The notes: generated by a model not told the origin, from the letters alone. Numbered from the stretch's first letter, positions 9,296-18,371 are shown. The stretch is 64,000 nt of DNA from Streptomyces sp. NBC_00234 (GCF_036195325.1 NZ_CP108101.1:2790001-2854000), one strand, 5' to 3'. A program made the numbers and translations.

Positions 9296-10591
9296 ATGCC
9301 GACCTGCCCGAACGGACACCAGTCGGGTTCCGAGGACTGGTGCGAGGTCTGCGGACACCGCATGGCCGGGGCGGGCGCGCCTGCGGGCGCAGTTCCCCCG
9401 CCGCCTCCCCCGCCGCCCGCGCCCGGCTACGGCTACCCGCAGGGCCCCGGCCCCGGTGAGCCGACCGCCCGCGCCGAGCTCTGCCCGCAGTGCCGCACCC
9501 CGCGTGAGGCCATGGCGCCCTTCTGCGAGGAGTGCCGCTGGAACTTCCTCACGAACACGGCGACCTCGTACACACCGCTCGCCCCGCAGCACGGCGGCCA
9601 GGGCGCACCCGGTGCTCCGGTCCCGGGTCTCAACCTGCCGCCCGGCTTCCAGGCCCAGCAGGGTCCGCCGGCTCCGCCGCCCCAGCAGCAGCGCGACCCG
9701 TTCGAGTACCAGAGTTCGCGCCCCTCGCAGATGAACCGTCCGGCGGAGCCGCTCTCCCCCGGTCAGGGCGGCCACCCCGGCCCGCCGGCCCCGCCGTCGT
9801 TCCAGCAGGGACCGCCGCCCCCGCCGTCCTTCCAGCAGCAGTCGCAGCAGCAGGCACCGCAGGGATTCCAGCAGCAGTCGCAGCAGCAGGCACCGCAGGG
9901 ATTCCAGCAGCAGTCCGCTCCGCCCGCCCCCGCGCAGCCCCAGGCTCCGCAGACCGGCGGCGACGACTGGCTGCTGCCGCCGCCCTCGCAGGGCATGGCT
10001 CCGCAACCGCCCGCTCCGCAGCCGCCCGCCCCGCAGCCGCCGCAGGGGTTCCAGCAGCCGTTCCCCGGCCAGGGCCAGGGCCCCGGACAGGGACCCGGCC
10101 TCGGACAGGGCCCGGGGCAGGAGCAGGGGCCCGGCCACGGCCAGGGTCACGGCCCCGATCAGGGGCAGAACCGGGGGCAGCAGTCCACCACCTGGACGGC
10201 CGTCATCGCTCCGGACCGCGAGTACTTCCTGGCGATGATGCAGCGCAGCGGCCCCGAGGCGACCGGGCTCAATCTGCCCGCGTACTCCCCGGAACAGCAC
10301 CTGCCGCTGACCGGCAACCAGATCACCATCGGGCGCCGCCGGCAGAGCACCGGCGAGTCCCCCGACATCGATCTGTCCGTGCCGCCGGAGGACCCCGGTG
10401 TCTCGCACCAGCACGCGGTGCTCGTGCAGCAGCCCGACGGCGGCTGGGCCGTGGTCGACCAGAACTCCACCAACGGCACCACGCTCAACACGGCCGAGGA
10501 CCCGATCCAGCCCTACGTCCCCGTTCCGCTCCAGGACGGCGACCAGGTGCACGTCGGGGCCTGGACCACCATCACGCTCCGTCGCGGCTGA
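9296..10591 (+). CDS. FHA-domain protein with zinc ribbons and Pro/Gln-rich linker
   Basis: The 431-residue protein starts with a Cys/His module (C4, H8, C16, C19) and a second ribbon (C63, C66, C77, C80). A ~220-residue Pro/Gln/Gly linker contains tandem 12-residue repeats. An FHA domain occupies ~320-431 with conserved phosphopeptide-binding features: GRRR (~345), SHQHA (~370) and NSTNGT (~390). FHA proteins bind phosphothreonine, so this should be the reader of the upstream PknG-like kinase, comparable to GarA or OdhI. Unlike GarA, I see no N-terminal ETTS-type acceptor motif. The ATG at 9296 has GAGAGGGGGA upstream. Its 3' end overlaps the convergent methyltransferase gene by 20 bases. 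Confidence 0.9.
   Translation: MPTCPNGHQSGSEDWCEVCGHRMAGAGAPAGAVPPPPPPPPAPGYGYPQGPGPGEPTARAELCPQCRTPREAMAPFCEECRWNFLTNTATSYTPLAPQHGGQGAPGAPVPGLNLPPGFQAQQGPPAPPPQQQRDPFEYQSSRPSQMNRPAEPLSPGQGGHPGPPAPPSFQQGPPPPPSFQQQSQQQAPQGFQQQSQQQAPQGFQQQSAPPAPAQPQAPQTGGDDWLLPPPSQGMAPQPPAPQPPAPQPPQGFQQPFPGQGQGPGQGPGLGQGPGQEQGPGHGQGHGPDQGQNRGQQSTTWTAVIAPDREYFLAMMQRSGPEATGLNLPAYSPEQHLPLTGNQITIGRRRQSTGESPDIDLSVPPEDPGVSHQHAVLVQQPDGGWAVVDQNSTNGTTLNTAEDPIQPYVPVPLQDGDQVHVGAWTTITLRRG
9830..9915 (+). repeat. 36-bp tandem repeat in FHA gene linker
   Basis: A 36-bp unit beginning TTCCAGCAGCAGTCG is repeated twice exactly (9830-9865, 9866-9901), followed by 14 bases of a third copy. It encodes 12-residue Gln/Pro/Ala-rich units (FQQQSQQQAPQG). 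Copy number could change by replication slippage without shifting the frame. Confidence 0.95.
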
Positions 10592-11582
10592 GGTCCTGGC
10601 AGCCGGCGACGGGCCAGGCGTACGGCCCCTCCGGGTCGTCGAGCCAGGCCCACTGCCGGCCCCGCCAGACCGTGACGCCGTACCTCTCCCTCCGGGGGCG
10701 CCGCTCGCGCTGCCAGAGGGAGAGGGCCTCGTGCGGATCGAGGACGCCCGCGGTCAGCGTGAGCAGGAAGCGGAACTGTTCGTTCTCGACGACCCGTGCC
10801 GGCAGACCGCCGAGGCGCTGGAGCTGGGCGGGCAGCGGCAGCGCCCCGCGCAGCGGCACGAAGTACGCGGGCGTGTCCAGGAACCGGCCCTCCGCGCACG
10901 GGCCGTGCGCGGTCTCCCGTACGTCCAGCGCGACCAGCCCGGTGGCGAGCGGGGCGAGGATGCGCGCGCCCGGCCGGCACTGCGCCGGCCAGGTCGGCGG
11001 TACGCAGGGCAGGGCGCAGGTCGCGATGATCCGGTCGTACGGACCGCGCTCGGGGCAGCCGCGCGCCCCGTCGCCCGTGACCACCGCGGGCCGGTAGCCG
11101 GCCGCCGCCAGATGCCGGCGGGCCGACTCCGTGATCTCCGGGTCCAGGTCGACCGTGGTCACCGCGGAGTCCCCGAGCCGGTGGGCGAGAAGGGCGGCGT
11201 TGTAGCCGGTGCCCGCGCCGATCTCCAGGACCGTGTGCCCGTCGCGGACGTCCAGCGCCTCCAGCATCCGGGCCATCAGTGACGGCCTGCTGCTCGACGA
11301 GACGAGGACACCGTCCCTGATACGGGTGGCCAGCGGCGCGTTCTCGTACGCCCCGCGCAGCCAGCGCGCCCGTCGGCCGGCATCGGGGTCCTCGCACCAC
11401 AGCCGCTCCTCCCGGCCGACCGGACCCGCGAAGTAGCAGGGCACGAAGAGATGGCGCGGGACGTGCTCGAAGGCGGCCCGCCAGGCCGGATCGTTCAGGC
11501 CGCCCTCCGCGAGGACGGCACGCACCATGGCCCACCGCGCCTCGGCGCCGTCGGCCGCGCAGTGGTCCAGGTATGCGCCCAT
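10572..11582 (-). CDS. PCMT-like SAM-dependent methyltransferase
   Basis: This is a class I methyltransferase resembling protein-L-isoaspartate O-methyltransferase. The N-terminal part has the AAFEHVPRHLFVP segment typical of that family, an SSSS..PSLMARMLEAL stretch, and SAM motif I as VLEIGAGTGYNAALLAHRLG (~residues 143-162), with VDLDP as motif II. A C-terminal extension of ~100 residues ends in RGRQWAWLDDPEG, as seen in actinobacterial PCMT-like proteins of unknown target. I chose the ATG at 11582 (336 residues, GGGAAAG upstream); the frame stays open to 11696 but would run into the divergent globin gene. The 3' end overlaps the FHA gene convergently by 20 bases. Protein repair or modification of an unidentified substrate are both possible. 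Confidence 0.85.
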   Translation of the reverse strand: MGAYLDHCAADGAEARWAMVRAVLAEGGLNDPAWRAAFEHVPRHLFVPCYFAGPVGREERLWCEDPDAGRRARWLRGAYENAPLATRIRDGVLVSSSSRPSLMARMLEALDVRDGHTVLEIGAGTGYNAALLAHRLGDSAVTTVDLDPEITESARRHLAAAGYRPAVVTGDGARGCPERGPYDRIIATCALPCVPPTWPAQCRPGARILAPLATGLVALDVRETAHGPCAEGRFLDTPAYFVPLRGALPLPAQLQRLGGLPARVVENEQFRFLLTLTAGVLDPHEALSLWQRERRPRRERYGVTVWRGRQWAWLDDPEGPYAWPVAGCQDLSRDGA

Positions 11583-11622
11583 GTCACCACTTTCCCGCTG
11601 CGACGCCCGTGTGGCCAGGGTG

Positions 11623-11640
11623 CGGGGTCCTAGGACCCCG
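11623..11640. promoter_or_regulatory. 18-bp perfect palindrome between divergent genes
   Basis: CGGGGTCCTAGGACCCCG is a perfect palindrome lying 41 bases upstream of the methyltransferase start and 34 bases upstream of the haemoglobin start. Its position suggests an operator controlling one or both divergent genes. The GGGTCC/GGACCC half sites loosely resemble DosR/DevR-type boxes (GGG-N-C...G-N-CCC), which would suit an oxygen- or NO-related haemoglobin. That resemblance is inference. Confidence 0.6.
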
Positions 11641-11673
11641 GTCCTCGGCCGGTGCGTCTGCGACCATGGACAC

Positions 11674-12078
11674 GTGACTGACATTCCGCGCGACACGCTT
11701 CAGGAGCAGACCTTCTACGAGCAGGTCGGCGGCGAGGAGACCTTCCGGCGCCTGGTGCACCGCTTCTACCAGGGTGTCGCCGAGGACCCGCTGCTGCGTC
11801 CGATGTACCCCGAGGAGGACCTCGGCCCCGCCGAGGAACGCTTCACGCTCTTCCTCATGCAGTACTGGGGCGGCCCCCGGACGTACAGCGACGAGCGCGG
11901 GCACCCGCGGCTGAGGATGCGGCACGCCCCGTTCCAGGTGGACCGGGCCGCGCACGACGCCTGGCTCGGGCACATGCGGGTCGCGCTCGACGAGCTCGGA
12001 CTGTCCGCCGAGCACGAGCAGCAGCTGTGGAACTACCTGACCTACGCCGCCGCTTCGATGGTGAACACCGAGGGCTGA
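11674..12078 (+). CDS. glbO: Group II truncated haemoglobin (GlbO type)
   Basis: The 134-residue protein is a group II (trHbO) truncated globin. It carries FYEQVGGEETFRRLVHRFY at the start, LLRPMYPEEDLGPAEER, the strongly conserved QYWGGPRTYSDERGHPRLRMRH containing the proximal haem His, and DAWLGHMR with the Trp G8 characteristic of this group. The GTG at 11674 is chosen because the globin similarity begins there; the frame is open further upstream but would cross the palindromic intergenic region. Group II globins bind O2 tightly and are linked to oxygen, NO or peroxide chemistry. Confidence 0.93.
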   Translation: MTDIPRDTLQEQTFYEQVGGEETFRRLVHRFYQGVAEDPLLRPMYPEEDLGPAEERFTLFLMQYWGGPRTYSDERGHPRLRMRHAPFQVDRAAHDAWLGHMRVALDELGLSAEHEQQLWNYLTYAAASMVNTEG

Positions 12079-12226
12079 GGCAACCGGAATCCGGTACTCC
12101 ACGGTCGGATAACGGTCACGATCCCATCAAGGTGCACCCGTAAGCGGTTTCCATAACCCCGTGCTCTCTGAAAGCATCCCTGGAAGCGTCGGGGGGCGTG
12201 CGTACACAGGGTGTCTGGGGGGTCAG

Positions 12227-15200
12227 GTGACGGGGTTCGTCTTTCTGCGGGTGAGGGCGCACCGGCTCCTTCTCGCCGCGGCCGTACTGGCCGTGCTGCT
12301 GACCACGTCCGTACTGGCCGCGCTCACCGCGTTCTCCGGTTCCATCGGCGACGCCGCCCTGCGCCACACGCTCACGCACCGGTCCGCCGCCCCGGCCTCG
12401 CTCCTCATATCCGCCCAGGTGGACCGCGATCAGCGCGAGGAAGCGGACGCGGCGGCGCGCGAGGCGGCCCGCGACACCTTCGACGGGCTCCCCGTGACCG
12501 TACGGAAGCTGGAGCTCTCCGGGCCGTACGCCCTGCCGCGCGGCCTCCAGGCCCCGGCAGCCCGGCGCGGCGACCCCGATCTGACCCAGTTCGCGGCGCT
12601 GGACCACAGCCGCATCCGGATCACCTCCGGCCGCATGCCGGCCGGCGGGAGCGGGAAGGCCGACGGGCCCGTGGAGGTGGCCCTGCCGGGTACCGCCGCC
12701 GAGGTCCTGAAGGTGAAGCCCGGCGCCCGGCTCACCCTCACCGACCGGCTGGGCGGCAAGCCGCTGCGGATCCTGATCACCGGTCTGTACGAGGCCGCCG
12801 ACCAGGCCGATCCGTACTGGCAGCTGGACCCGCTGGCCGGGCGCGGCGTCCGCAAGGTCGTCTTCACCACCTACGGTCCGCTGCTCACCGATCCCGCCGT
12901 GCTCGGCTCCGGCCGGATCAGCCCGGGAGAGATGTCCTGGCTGGCCGGCGCGGACTTCCGTACGGTCACCACCGGCCGGATGGACGCGCTGCACCGGGCG
13001 TCGACGGACGGTCCCGCGGCCCTGCTCACCACCGAGGTGTTCAAGGACGGCGCCTCCGTGCGGACTTCGCTTCCCACGGTGCTCGAACAGATCGAGAAGG
13101 CGCTGCTGGTCTCCCGCTCGACACTGATGATCGTCGCCGTCCAGCTGGTGCTGCTCGCCGCCTACGCCCTGCTGCTGGTGGCCCGGCTGCTGAGCAGCGA
13201 GCGCGGCGGTGAGACCGAGCTGCTGCGGGCCCGTGGCGGCTCGCGGGGGCGGATCACCTCGTTCGCCGCGATCGAGGCGCTGATGCTCGCGGTGCCCGCG
13301 GCAGTCGTCGCGCCGCTGCTCGCAGGGCCGTTGACCCGTCTGCTCGCGGAGCGCAGTGAGCTGTCCCGGATCGGCGTGCGCCTGGGCGGCAGCGCGTCCG
13401 GCACCGTGTGGCTGGTCGCCGCCGCCGTCGCGCTGGCCTGCGCGCTCGCCGTGGTGGCGCCCGCGCTGACCTCGGGCGGCGGCGGGCGCGGCCGTGCGGC
13501 CTCGCTCCCCGGGCCCGTGCGGGCGGGCGCCGATGTGGGCCTGCTGCTGATCGCGGCGGTGGCGTACTGGCAGCTCGACCGGCAGACCGGGGCGTCCGGC
13601 AGCGGAGCGCTCAGCGGGGACCGGGAGGGCGAGCTCGGTATCGATCCGCTGCTCGTCGCCGCCCCCGCGCTGGCCCTGCTCGCGGGCACGGTCCTGACCC
13701 TGCGGCTGCTGCCGCCCGCGGCCCGGCTCGCCGAGCGCCGCGCGGCGAGCGGCAGGGGGCTGCCCATGGCGCTGGCCGGCTGGCAGTTCAGCCGCCGGCC
13801 GCTCCGCGGCGCGGGGCCGGTGCTGCTGCTGGTGCTGTCCGTCGCGATGGGCATGCTGGCGATCGGGCAGAGCGCGTCCTGGGACCGTTCGCAGGGCGAC
13901 CAGGCGGACTTCAGGTCCGGAGCGTCCGTACGGATGATGGGCGGACCGAACAGCGATCCCGCGAAGGCGGGCGCCTACGGCACGCTGGACGGCGTGCGGG
14001 AGGCCGCGCCCGCGTACCGCACGAGCATGGAGCTCTCCGGCGAGCGCACGGCCCAGATACTCGCCCTGGACACCGCGCACGCCGACGAGCTGATGATGCT
14101 GCGCGACGATCTGGCCGACGAGTCCCCGGCCGCGCTCCTGCGTTCACTGGCTCCGCCGCGGACCGAACGGCCCGGACTGGTGCTGCCGAAGGGCGGCACG
14201 CAGCTGAGGTTCGACCTGAAGATCACCGACACGGCCGCCCGGAAGGGGGCGTCCCCGTCGGGGCGCACGCCGCAGGTCGGCGTGATCCTGGAGGATCGTT
14301 TCGGTCTGCCGTACCGCGCCCTCGTCGGCCCGGTGCCGGCCGACGGCAGGCCGCACACCGTGTCCGTCCCGGTCTCCGCCGCCGGCGGACTGGCCCTGAC
14401 GGGCTTCGAGCTGGACGACAAGCCGCCCGTCGGCAGTGCCGAGCAGCACCGGCTGTCGGTGACCGCCCTGCGGACCGCGGCCGGCGACGGCGCCGAGCAG
14501 CCGGTGCCGGTACCGGACGGTTTCCGCTGGCAGGCGGTCAGCACGGTCAACACCGGGGGCGAGGACGTGCCGGGCCCCGGCCTGGAACCGACGGTTCCGG
14601 CCGGGACCGCGCTGTCCCTCGACTACGGCACCGGGCTGGTGGCCGAGGAGGACGCCCGGTTCGTCCTGCCGACGAACAGCATCCGTGTCACCGCGGCCCG
14701 TTCGAAGGTCCCGGTGCTGAACGCCGTGGCCACGGACGCGTTCCTGAAGGCGTCCGGGGCGAAGAAGGGCCAGAGCGTCGACGTGCCGCTGGCCGGCGAG
14801 CAGGTCCGCGTGAAGATCGCGAAGGTGGTCCGGCAGCTGCCCACGACGGGCCCGGCCGCCGCCGCCGAGACCTCCGGTCCGACCGGCGACGGCGGAGCGC
14901 TGCTGCTCGATCTCAAGGCCCTCACCGAGGTGTTCGCCCACGATTCGACCTCGCTCCTCGCCCCCACCGAGTGGTGGCTGAGCGCCGGGCCCGGCGACGC
15001 GGACAAGGTCGCCGCCCAGCTGCGCGCCCTGCCCGACACCGACCCGGCGCAGGTCCACGTGCGCGACGAGGTGGCCGAGGACCTGGTCGGCGATCCGCTG
15101 GGCGCCGGGCCGCAGTCCGCGCTGCTGGCCGTGGCCGTGGTCGCCGCCGCGCTCGCGGCGGTCGGATTCGCGGTGAGCGCCGTCGGCTCGCAGCGCGAAC

Positions 15201-15529
15201 GCGCCGCCGAGTTCGCCGTGCTGCGGGCGCTGGGCGCGCCGCGCCGCCGGCTGGCGCGGATGATCGCCGCCGAACAGGGCGTGCTGATCACCATCGGACT
15301 GCTGGCCGGGCTCGCGCTCGGCGCGGTACTGACCCGGGCCGTGGTGCCGCTCATCGTGCTGACCGGGCAGGCCGCCCAGCCGGTGCCCACGGTGCTGGTG
15401 CAGCTGCCGGTCCCGCAGGTCGCCGGACTGCTGGCGGGCGTCGCCGCACTGCCTCTGCTGATCGTCGCGGCGATCGCACTGCGCCGGGCCGACCCGGCGG
15501 TATCGCTGCGTCACCAGGGGGACAACTGA
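12227..15529 (+). CDS. FtsX/MacB-type ABC transporter permease (first of pair)
   Basis: This large permease has ~1100 residues. A transmembrane anchor near the N-terminus (LLLAAAVLAVLLTTSVLAAL) is followed by an extracytoplasmic domain to ~residue 300. A cluster of membrane segments (~300-560) comes next, then a second large extracytoplasmic domain and a terminal FtsX block of three helices (~960-1095, with the QRERAAEFAVLRALGAPRRRLARMI signature before the last two). The GTG at 12227 has GGGGGG upstream; longer in-frame starts exist to 12161. It sits one base before the second permease gene, and the ATPase follows, so the three form one operon. The substrate is unknown. FtsX-type systems usually move lipids, lipoproteins or antimicrobial peptides, or drive envelope mechanics. 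Confidence 0.87.
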   Translation: MTGFVFLRVRAHRLLLAAAVLAVLLTTSVLAALTAFSGSIGDAALRHTLTHRSAAPASLLISAQVDRDQREEADAAAREAARDTFDGLPVTVRKLELSGPYALPRGLQAPAARRGDPDLTQFAALDHSRIRITSGRMPAGGSGKADGPVEVALPGTAAEVLKVKPGARLTLTDRLGGKPLRILITGLYEAADQADPYWQLDPLAGRGVRKVVFTTYGPLLTDPAVLGSGRISPGEMSWLAGADFRTVTTGRMDALHRASTDGPAALLTTEVFKDGASVRTSLPTVLEQIEKALLVSRSTLMIVAVQLVLLAAYALLLVARLLSSERGGETELLRARGGSRGRITSFAAIEALMLAVPAAVVAPLLAGPLTRLLAERSELSRIGVRLGGSASGTVWLVAAAVALACALAVVAPALTSGGGGRGRAASLPGPVRAGADVGLLLIAAVAYWQLDRQTGASGSGALSGDREGELGIDPLLVAAPALALLAGTVLTLRLLPPAARLAERRAASGRGLPMALAGWQFSRRPLRGAGPVLLLVLSVAMGMLAIGQSASWDRSQGDQADFRSGASVRMMGGPNSDPAKAGAYGTLDGVREAAPAYRTSMELSGERTAQILALDTAHADELMMLRDDLADESPAALLRSLAPPRTERPGLVLPKGGTQLRFDLKITDTAARKGASPSGRTPQVGVILEDRFGLPYRALVGPVPADGRPHTVSVPVSAAGGLALTGFELDDKPPVGSAEQHRLSVTALRTAAGDGAEQPVPVPDGFRWQAVSTVNTGGEDVPGPGLEPTVPAGTALSLDYGTGLVAEEDARFVLPTNSIRVTAARSKVPVLNAVATDAFLKASGAKKGQSVDVPLAGEQVRVKIAKVVRQLPTTGPAAAAETSGPTGDGGALLLDLKALTEVFAHDSTSLLAPTEWWLSAGPGDADKVAAQLRALPDTDPAQVHVRDEVAEDLVGDPLGAGPQSALLAVAVVAAALAAVGFAVSAVGSQRERAAEFAVLRALGAPRRRLARMIAAEQGVLITIGLLAGLALGAVLTRAVVPLIVLTGQAAQPVPTVLVQLPVPQVAGLLAGVAALPLLIVAAIALRRADPAVSLRHQGDN

Positions 15530-15530
15530 C

Positions 15531-18371
15531 ATGAGCGCCGACAAGAATCCCGCACAGACCGCCACCGGCCGCGCCCCCCGTGGCCCGGCCGCCTGCGCCC
15601 CCTGGATCCGCACCCGGCTGCGTACCGCACCCGGCGCCGCCGCCGCGCTCGCCGTGCTCGTGGTGCTCACCGCGTTCCTCGCCGCCGCGTTCCCGCGCTC
15701 CGTGGACGCGTACGAGACGAAGGGGCTGCGTCACGACGTCGGCTCCGCCAGTCCGGAACGCAGTCTGCTGGAGGTGACGACGCCGCCCCTGGGTCTCGAC
15801 CTGGAGGAACGGGCGGATGCCTCGCGCAGGGCGGAACTGGCCAAGATCCACGGCGAGCTCCTGGCCGCGGTGCCCTCCCCCGTCCGGCCCGACACGGCGA
15901 ACTCCTCGTACGGGGTCCACACCACGAAGCCGGTGCCCGCCACCGAGCCCTGGCTGCCGCGCCCCAACACCCTTCCCCCGCAGTTCACGTACGCGGCCCC
16001 GTCGGCGCTGTCCGAGCACAGCACCCTGAGCGCCGGGCGCTGGCCCACGTCCCGTGGCGAGGTCACCCCCGCCACCCGGGAGGTGGAGGCGGCCGTCACG
16101 GCCGAGAGCGCCGCCGCCCTGAGCATCGAGGTCGGATCGACGATCGCGGTGTCCACGCACGACGGGAAGCCGCTGACCCTGCGGATCAGCGGGATCGTCA
16201 CCCCCCGGGACCCGGAGAGCGCCTACTGGGCCGCCGAGCCCCTGATGCGTGCCGCGTCGCTGGTCCCGGCGCCCGACTCCCCCACGCCCGTCTTCTACTG
16301 GGCGGCCACGCTGATACTGGCGCCGGACGCCGGTCCCGCGCTGCTGACCACGACGGGCGAACCCGAGCTGTTCTGGCGCATCGCGCCGGACTCCTCGCAC
16401 CTCACCTCGCTCGACGCCGCCCCGCTCCAGGACGCCGTCGCCTCGCTGGAGCGCGGGCCGGAGCTGCTGAAACTGCGCGACATCGCGGGCCCCACCGCGA
16501 CGCTGACCACCGATCTGGACGAGATCCTCCTCTCCTACGAGGCGATGCGCTCCGCGATCAGCCCGGTCGTCGCGGTCGCCGCGGTGGGGATCGGCGCGGT
16601 CGCCGGGGTCGTCCTGCTGATGACCGGAGGGCTGACCGCGAGCCGCCGGCACAGCGAACTGTCGCTGCTGCGCTCGCGCGGCGCCTCCCTCGCCGGCATC
16701 GGCAGGAGGCTGTTCGGCGAAGCGGCCGTGACCGTACTGCCCGCCGCCGCGCTCGGCCTGCTGCTCTCCGTGCTCCTCGTCGGGGACGCCCGGCTGTGGC
16801 CTGCGGTGACGGCCGCCGCGGCGGTCGGTGCGCTGGTGTGCGTCGCCCTGCCTCTGCGTACGACGCTCCAGCACCGCAGGCCCCAACTGCACGGCGCCCG
16901 CGACGACATGATGAACGCCCGGCCCTCACGGCGGCGCACCGTCGCCGAACTGACCGTGCTGGTGCTGGCGATCGGCGCGGTCACCGCGCTGCGCCGCCGC
17001 GGCACCGCCTCGGCCGGGGGCACCGACCTGCTCGTCAGTGCCGCCCCCGTCCTCGTCGGGCTGATCGCGGCCCTGGTCCTCGTACGGCTCTACCCGCTGC
17101 CGCTGCGCCTGGCCTCCCGCCCCGTCGCCCGGATGCGCGGCGCGGTCGGCTTCCTGTCGCTGGCCCGCGCAGGGCGTTCGTCGGCGAGCGGCACGCTCCC
17201 GCTGCTCGCCCTGCTGATCGCGCTGACCACGGCGGCGTTCGGCGGTTCGGTGCTCGCGGGCGTCGGGGACGCCCGGGACGACGCCGCGCTCTCGGCCGTC
17301 GGCGCGGATGCCCGGATCAGCGGGCAGGGCGACGCGACACCAGTGACGGACCGTTTCGCCAAGGAGGTACGGGCCTCGGGCGGCGTACGGGACGTGGCGC
17401 CCGTCCAGATCGACTACAGCGTCGTACTGCCGCCCGGCGAGGGCGGCTCCGAGGGCAACAAGGGGGCGACCCTGGTCGGTGTCGACCCCGGATCGTACGA
17501 CCGGCTGGCCCGCGCCACCGGCGCCCCGTCGTTCCCTCCCGGGCTGCTGAAGGCCACCGGCCCCTCGGCGCCACTGCCCGAGGGTGCGCCGTACTCGGCG
17601 GACCGGGTGCTGCCCGCGATCGCCTCGCCGTCCGTCGCCGAGCGCCTCGGCGACGGGCCGCAGGCCATCGAGACACTGGCCGGGGACTTCAAGGTCCGGG
17701 TCGTGGCGGTCCGGCAGACCACTCCCGCGGTGAACGGTTCCTCCTTCCTGATCGTCAACTCCGCCTCCCTCACGCAGCGGCAGACCAGCGCGCTGCTGGT
17801 CACCGGGGGCGCGCTGGACAAGAAGGCGCTGAAGGCCGCGGCCCACGACGCCGGCGAGGACTTCGTCGTACGTCTGCGGTCCGAGGAGCGCGAGACGTTC
17901 GTCGACACCCCTCTGCAGGCCGGCGCCGAACAGATCTACGGCGCGGGGATCGCGGCGGGTGCGGGGTACGCGCTGCTGGCCGTCCTGCTGTCGCTGCTGC
18001 AGACCGCGCCCGAGCGCACCACCCTGCTGGCGCGGCTGCGCACCATGGGGCTCACCACACGGCAGGGCAGGCGGCTGCTCGCCTTCGAGGCGATGCCGCA
18101 GGCGCTGCTGGCAGCCGTCGGCGGTCTGCTCGTCGGCTGGGCGACCATCGCCCTGCTGGCCCCGGGCGTCGACCTGGTCTCGCTCGCACTGTCGGGCGCG
18201 CGCGGCGCCACCGATGTACCGCACACCGCTTCACTGCGGGCCGACCTCTGGTCCCTGGCACTTCCGGCGCTCGGCGTGGTCCTCCTCGCCGCCGCCGTGG
18301 CCGGCATCCAGGCATGGTGGGCGAGCCGTCGTGGATCGATCACCGAACTCAGGGCAGGAGACACCCGATGA
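15531..18371 (+). CDS. FtsX/MacB-type ABC transporter permease (second of pair)
   Basis: This 946-residue partner has the same architecture: N-terminal anchor (AAALAVLVVLTAFLAAAFP), extracytoplasmic domain to ~330, a four-helix-plus FtsX block with the ASRRHSELSLLRSRGASLAGIGRRL loop (~350-530), a second extracytoplasmic domain, and three final helices (~800-935) around LLARLRTMGLTTRQGRRLLAFE. The ATG follows the previous stop by one base and its own stop overlaps the ATPase start (ATGA), so translation of the three subunits is coupled. Two unequal permeases with one ATPase imply a heterodimeric membrane domain. Confidence 0.88.
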   Translation: MSADKNPAQTATGRAPRGPAACAPWIRTRLRTAPGAAAALAVLVVLTAFLAAAFPRSVDAYETKGLRHDVGSASPERSLLEVTTPPLGLDLEERADASRRAELAKIHGELLAAVPSPVRPDTANSSYGVHTTKPVPATEPWLPRPNTLPPQFTYAAPSALSEHSTLSAGRWPTSRGEVTPATREVEAAVTAESAAALSIEVGSTIAVSTHDGKPLTLRISGIVTPRDPESAYWAAEPLMRAASLVPAPDSPTPVFYWAATLILAPDAGPALLTTTGEPELFWRIAPDSSHLTSLDAAPLQDAVASLERGPELLKLRDIAGPTATLTTDLDEILLSYEAMRSAISPVVAVAAVGIGAVAGVVLLMTGGLTASRRHSELSLLRSRGASLAGIGRRLFGEAAVTVLPAAALGLLLSVLLVGDARLWPAVTAAAAVGALVCVALPLRTTLQHRRPQLHGARDDMMNARPSRRRTVAELTVLVLAIGAVTALRRRGTASAGGTDLLVSAAPVLVGLIAALVLVRLYPLPLRLASRPVARMRGAVGFLSLARAGRSSASGTLPLLALLIALTTAAFGGSVLAGVGDARDDAALSAVGADARISGQGDATPVTDRFAKEVRASGGVRDVAPVQIDYSVVLPPGEGGSEGNKGATLVGVDPGSYDRLARATGAPSFPPGLLKATGPSAPLPEGAPYSADRVLPAIASPSVAERLGDGPQAIETLAGDFKVRVVAVRQTTPAVNGSSFLIVNSASLTQRQTSALLVTGGALDKKALKAAAHDAGEDFVVRLRSEERETFVDTPLQAGAEQIYGAGIAAGAGYALLAVLLSLLQTAPERTTLLARLRTMGLTTRQGRRLLAFEAMPQALLAAVGGLLVGWATIALLAPGVDLVSLALSGARGATDVPHTASLRADLWSLALPALGVVLLAAAVAGIQAWWASRRGSITELRAGDTR

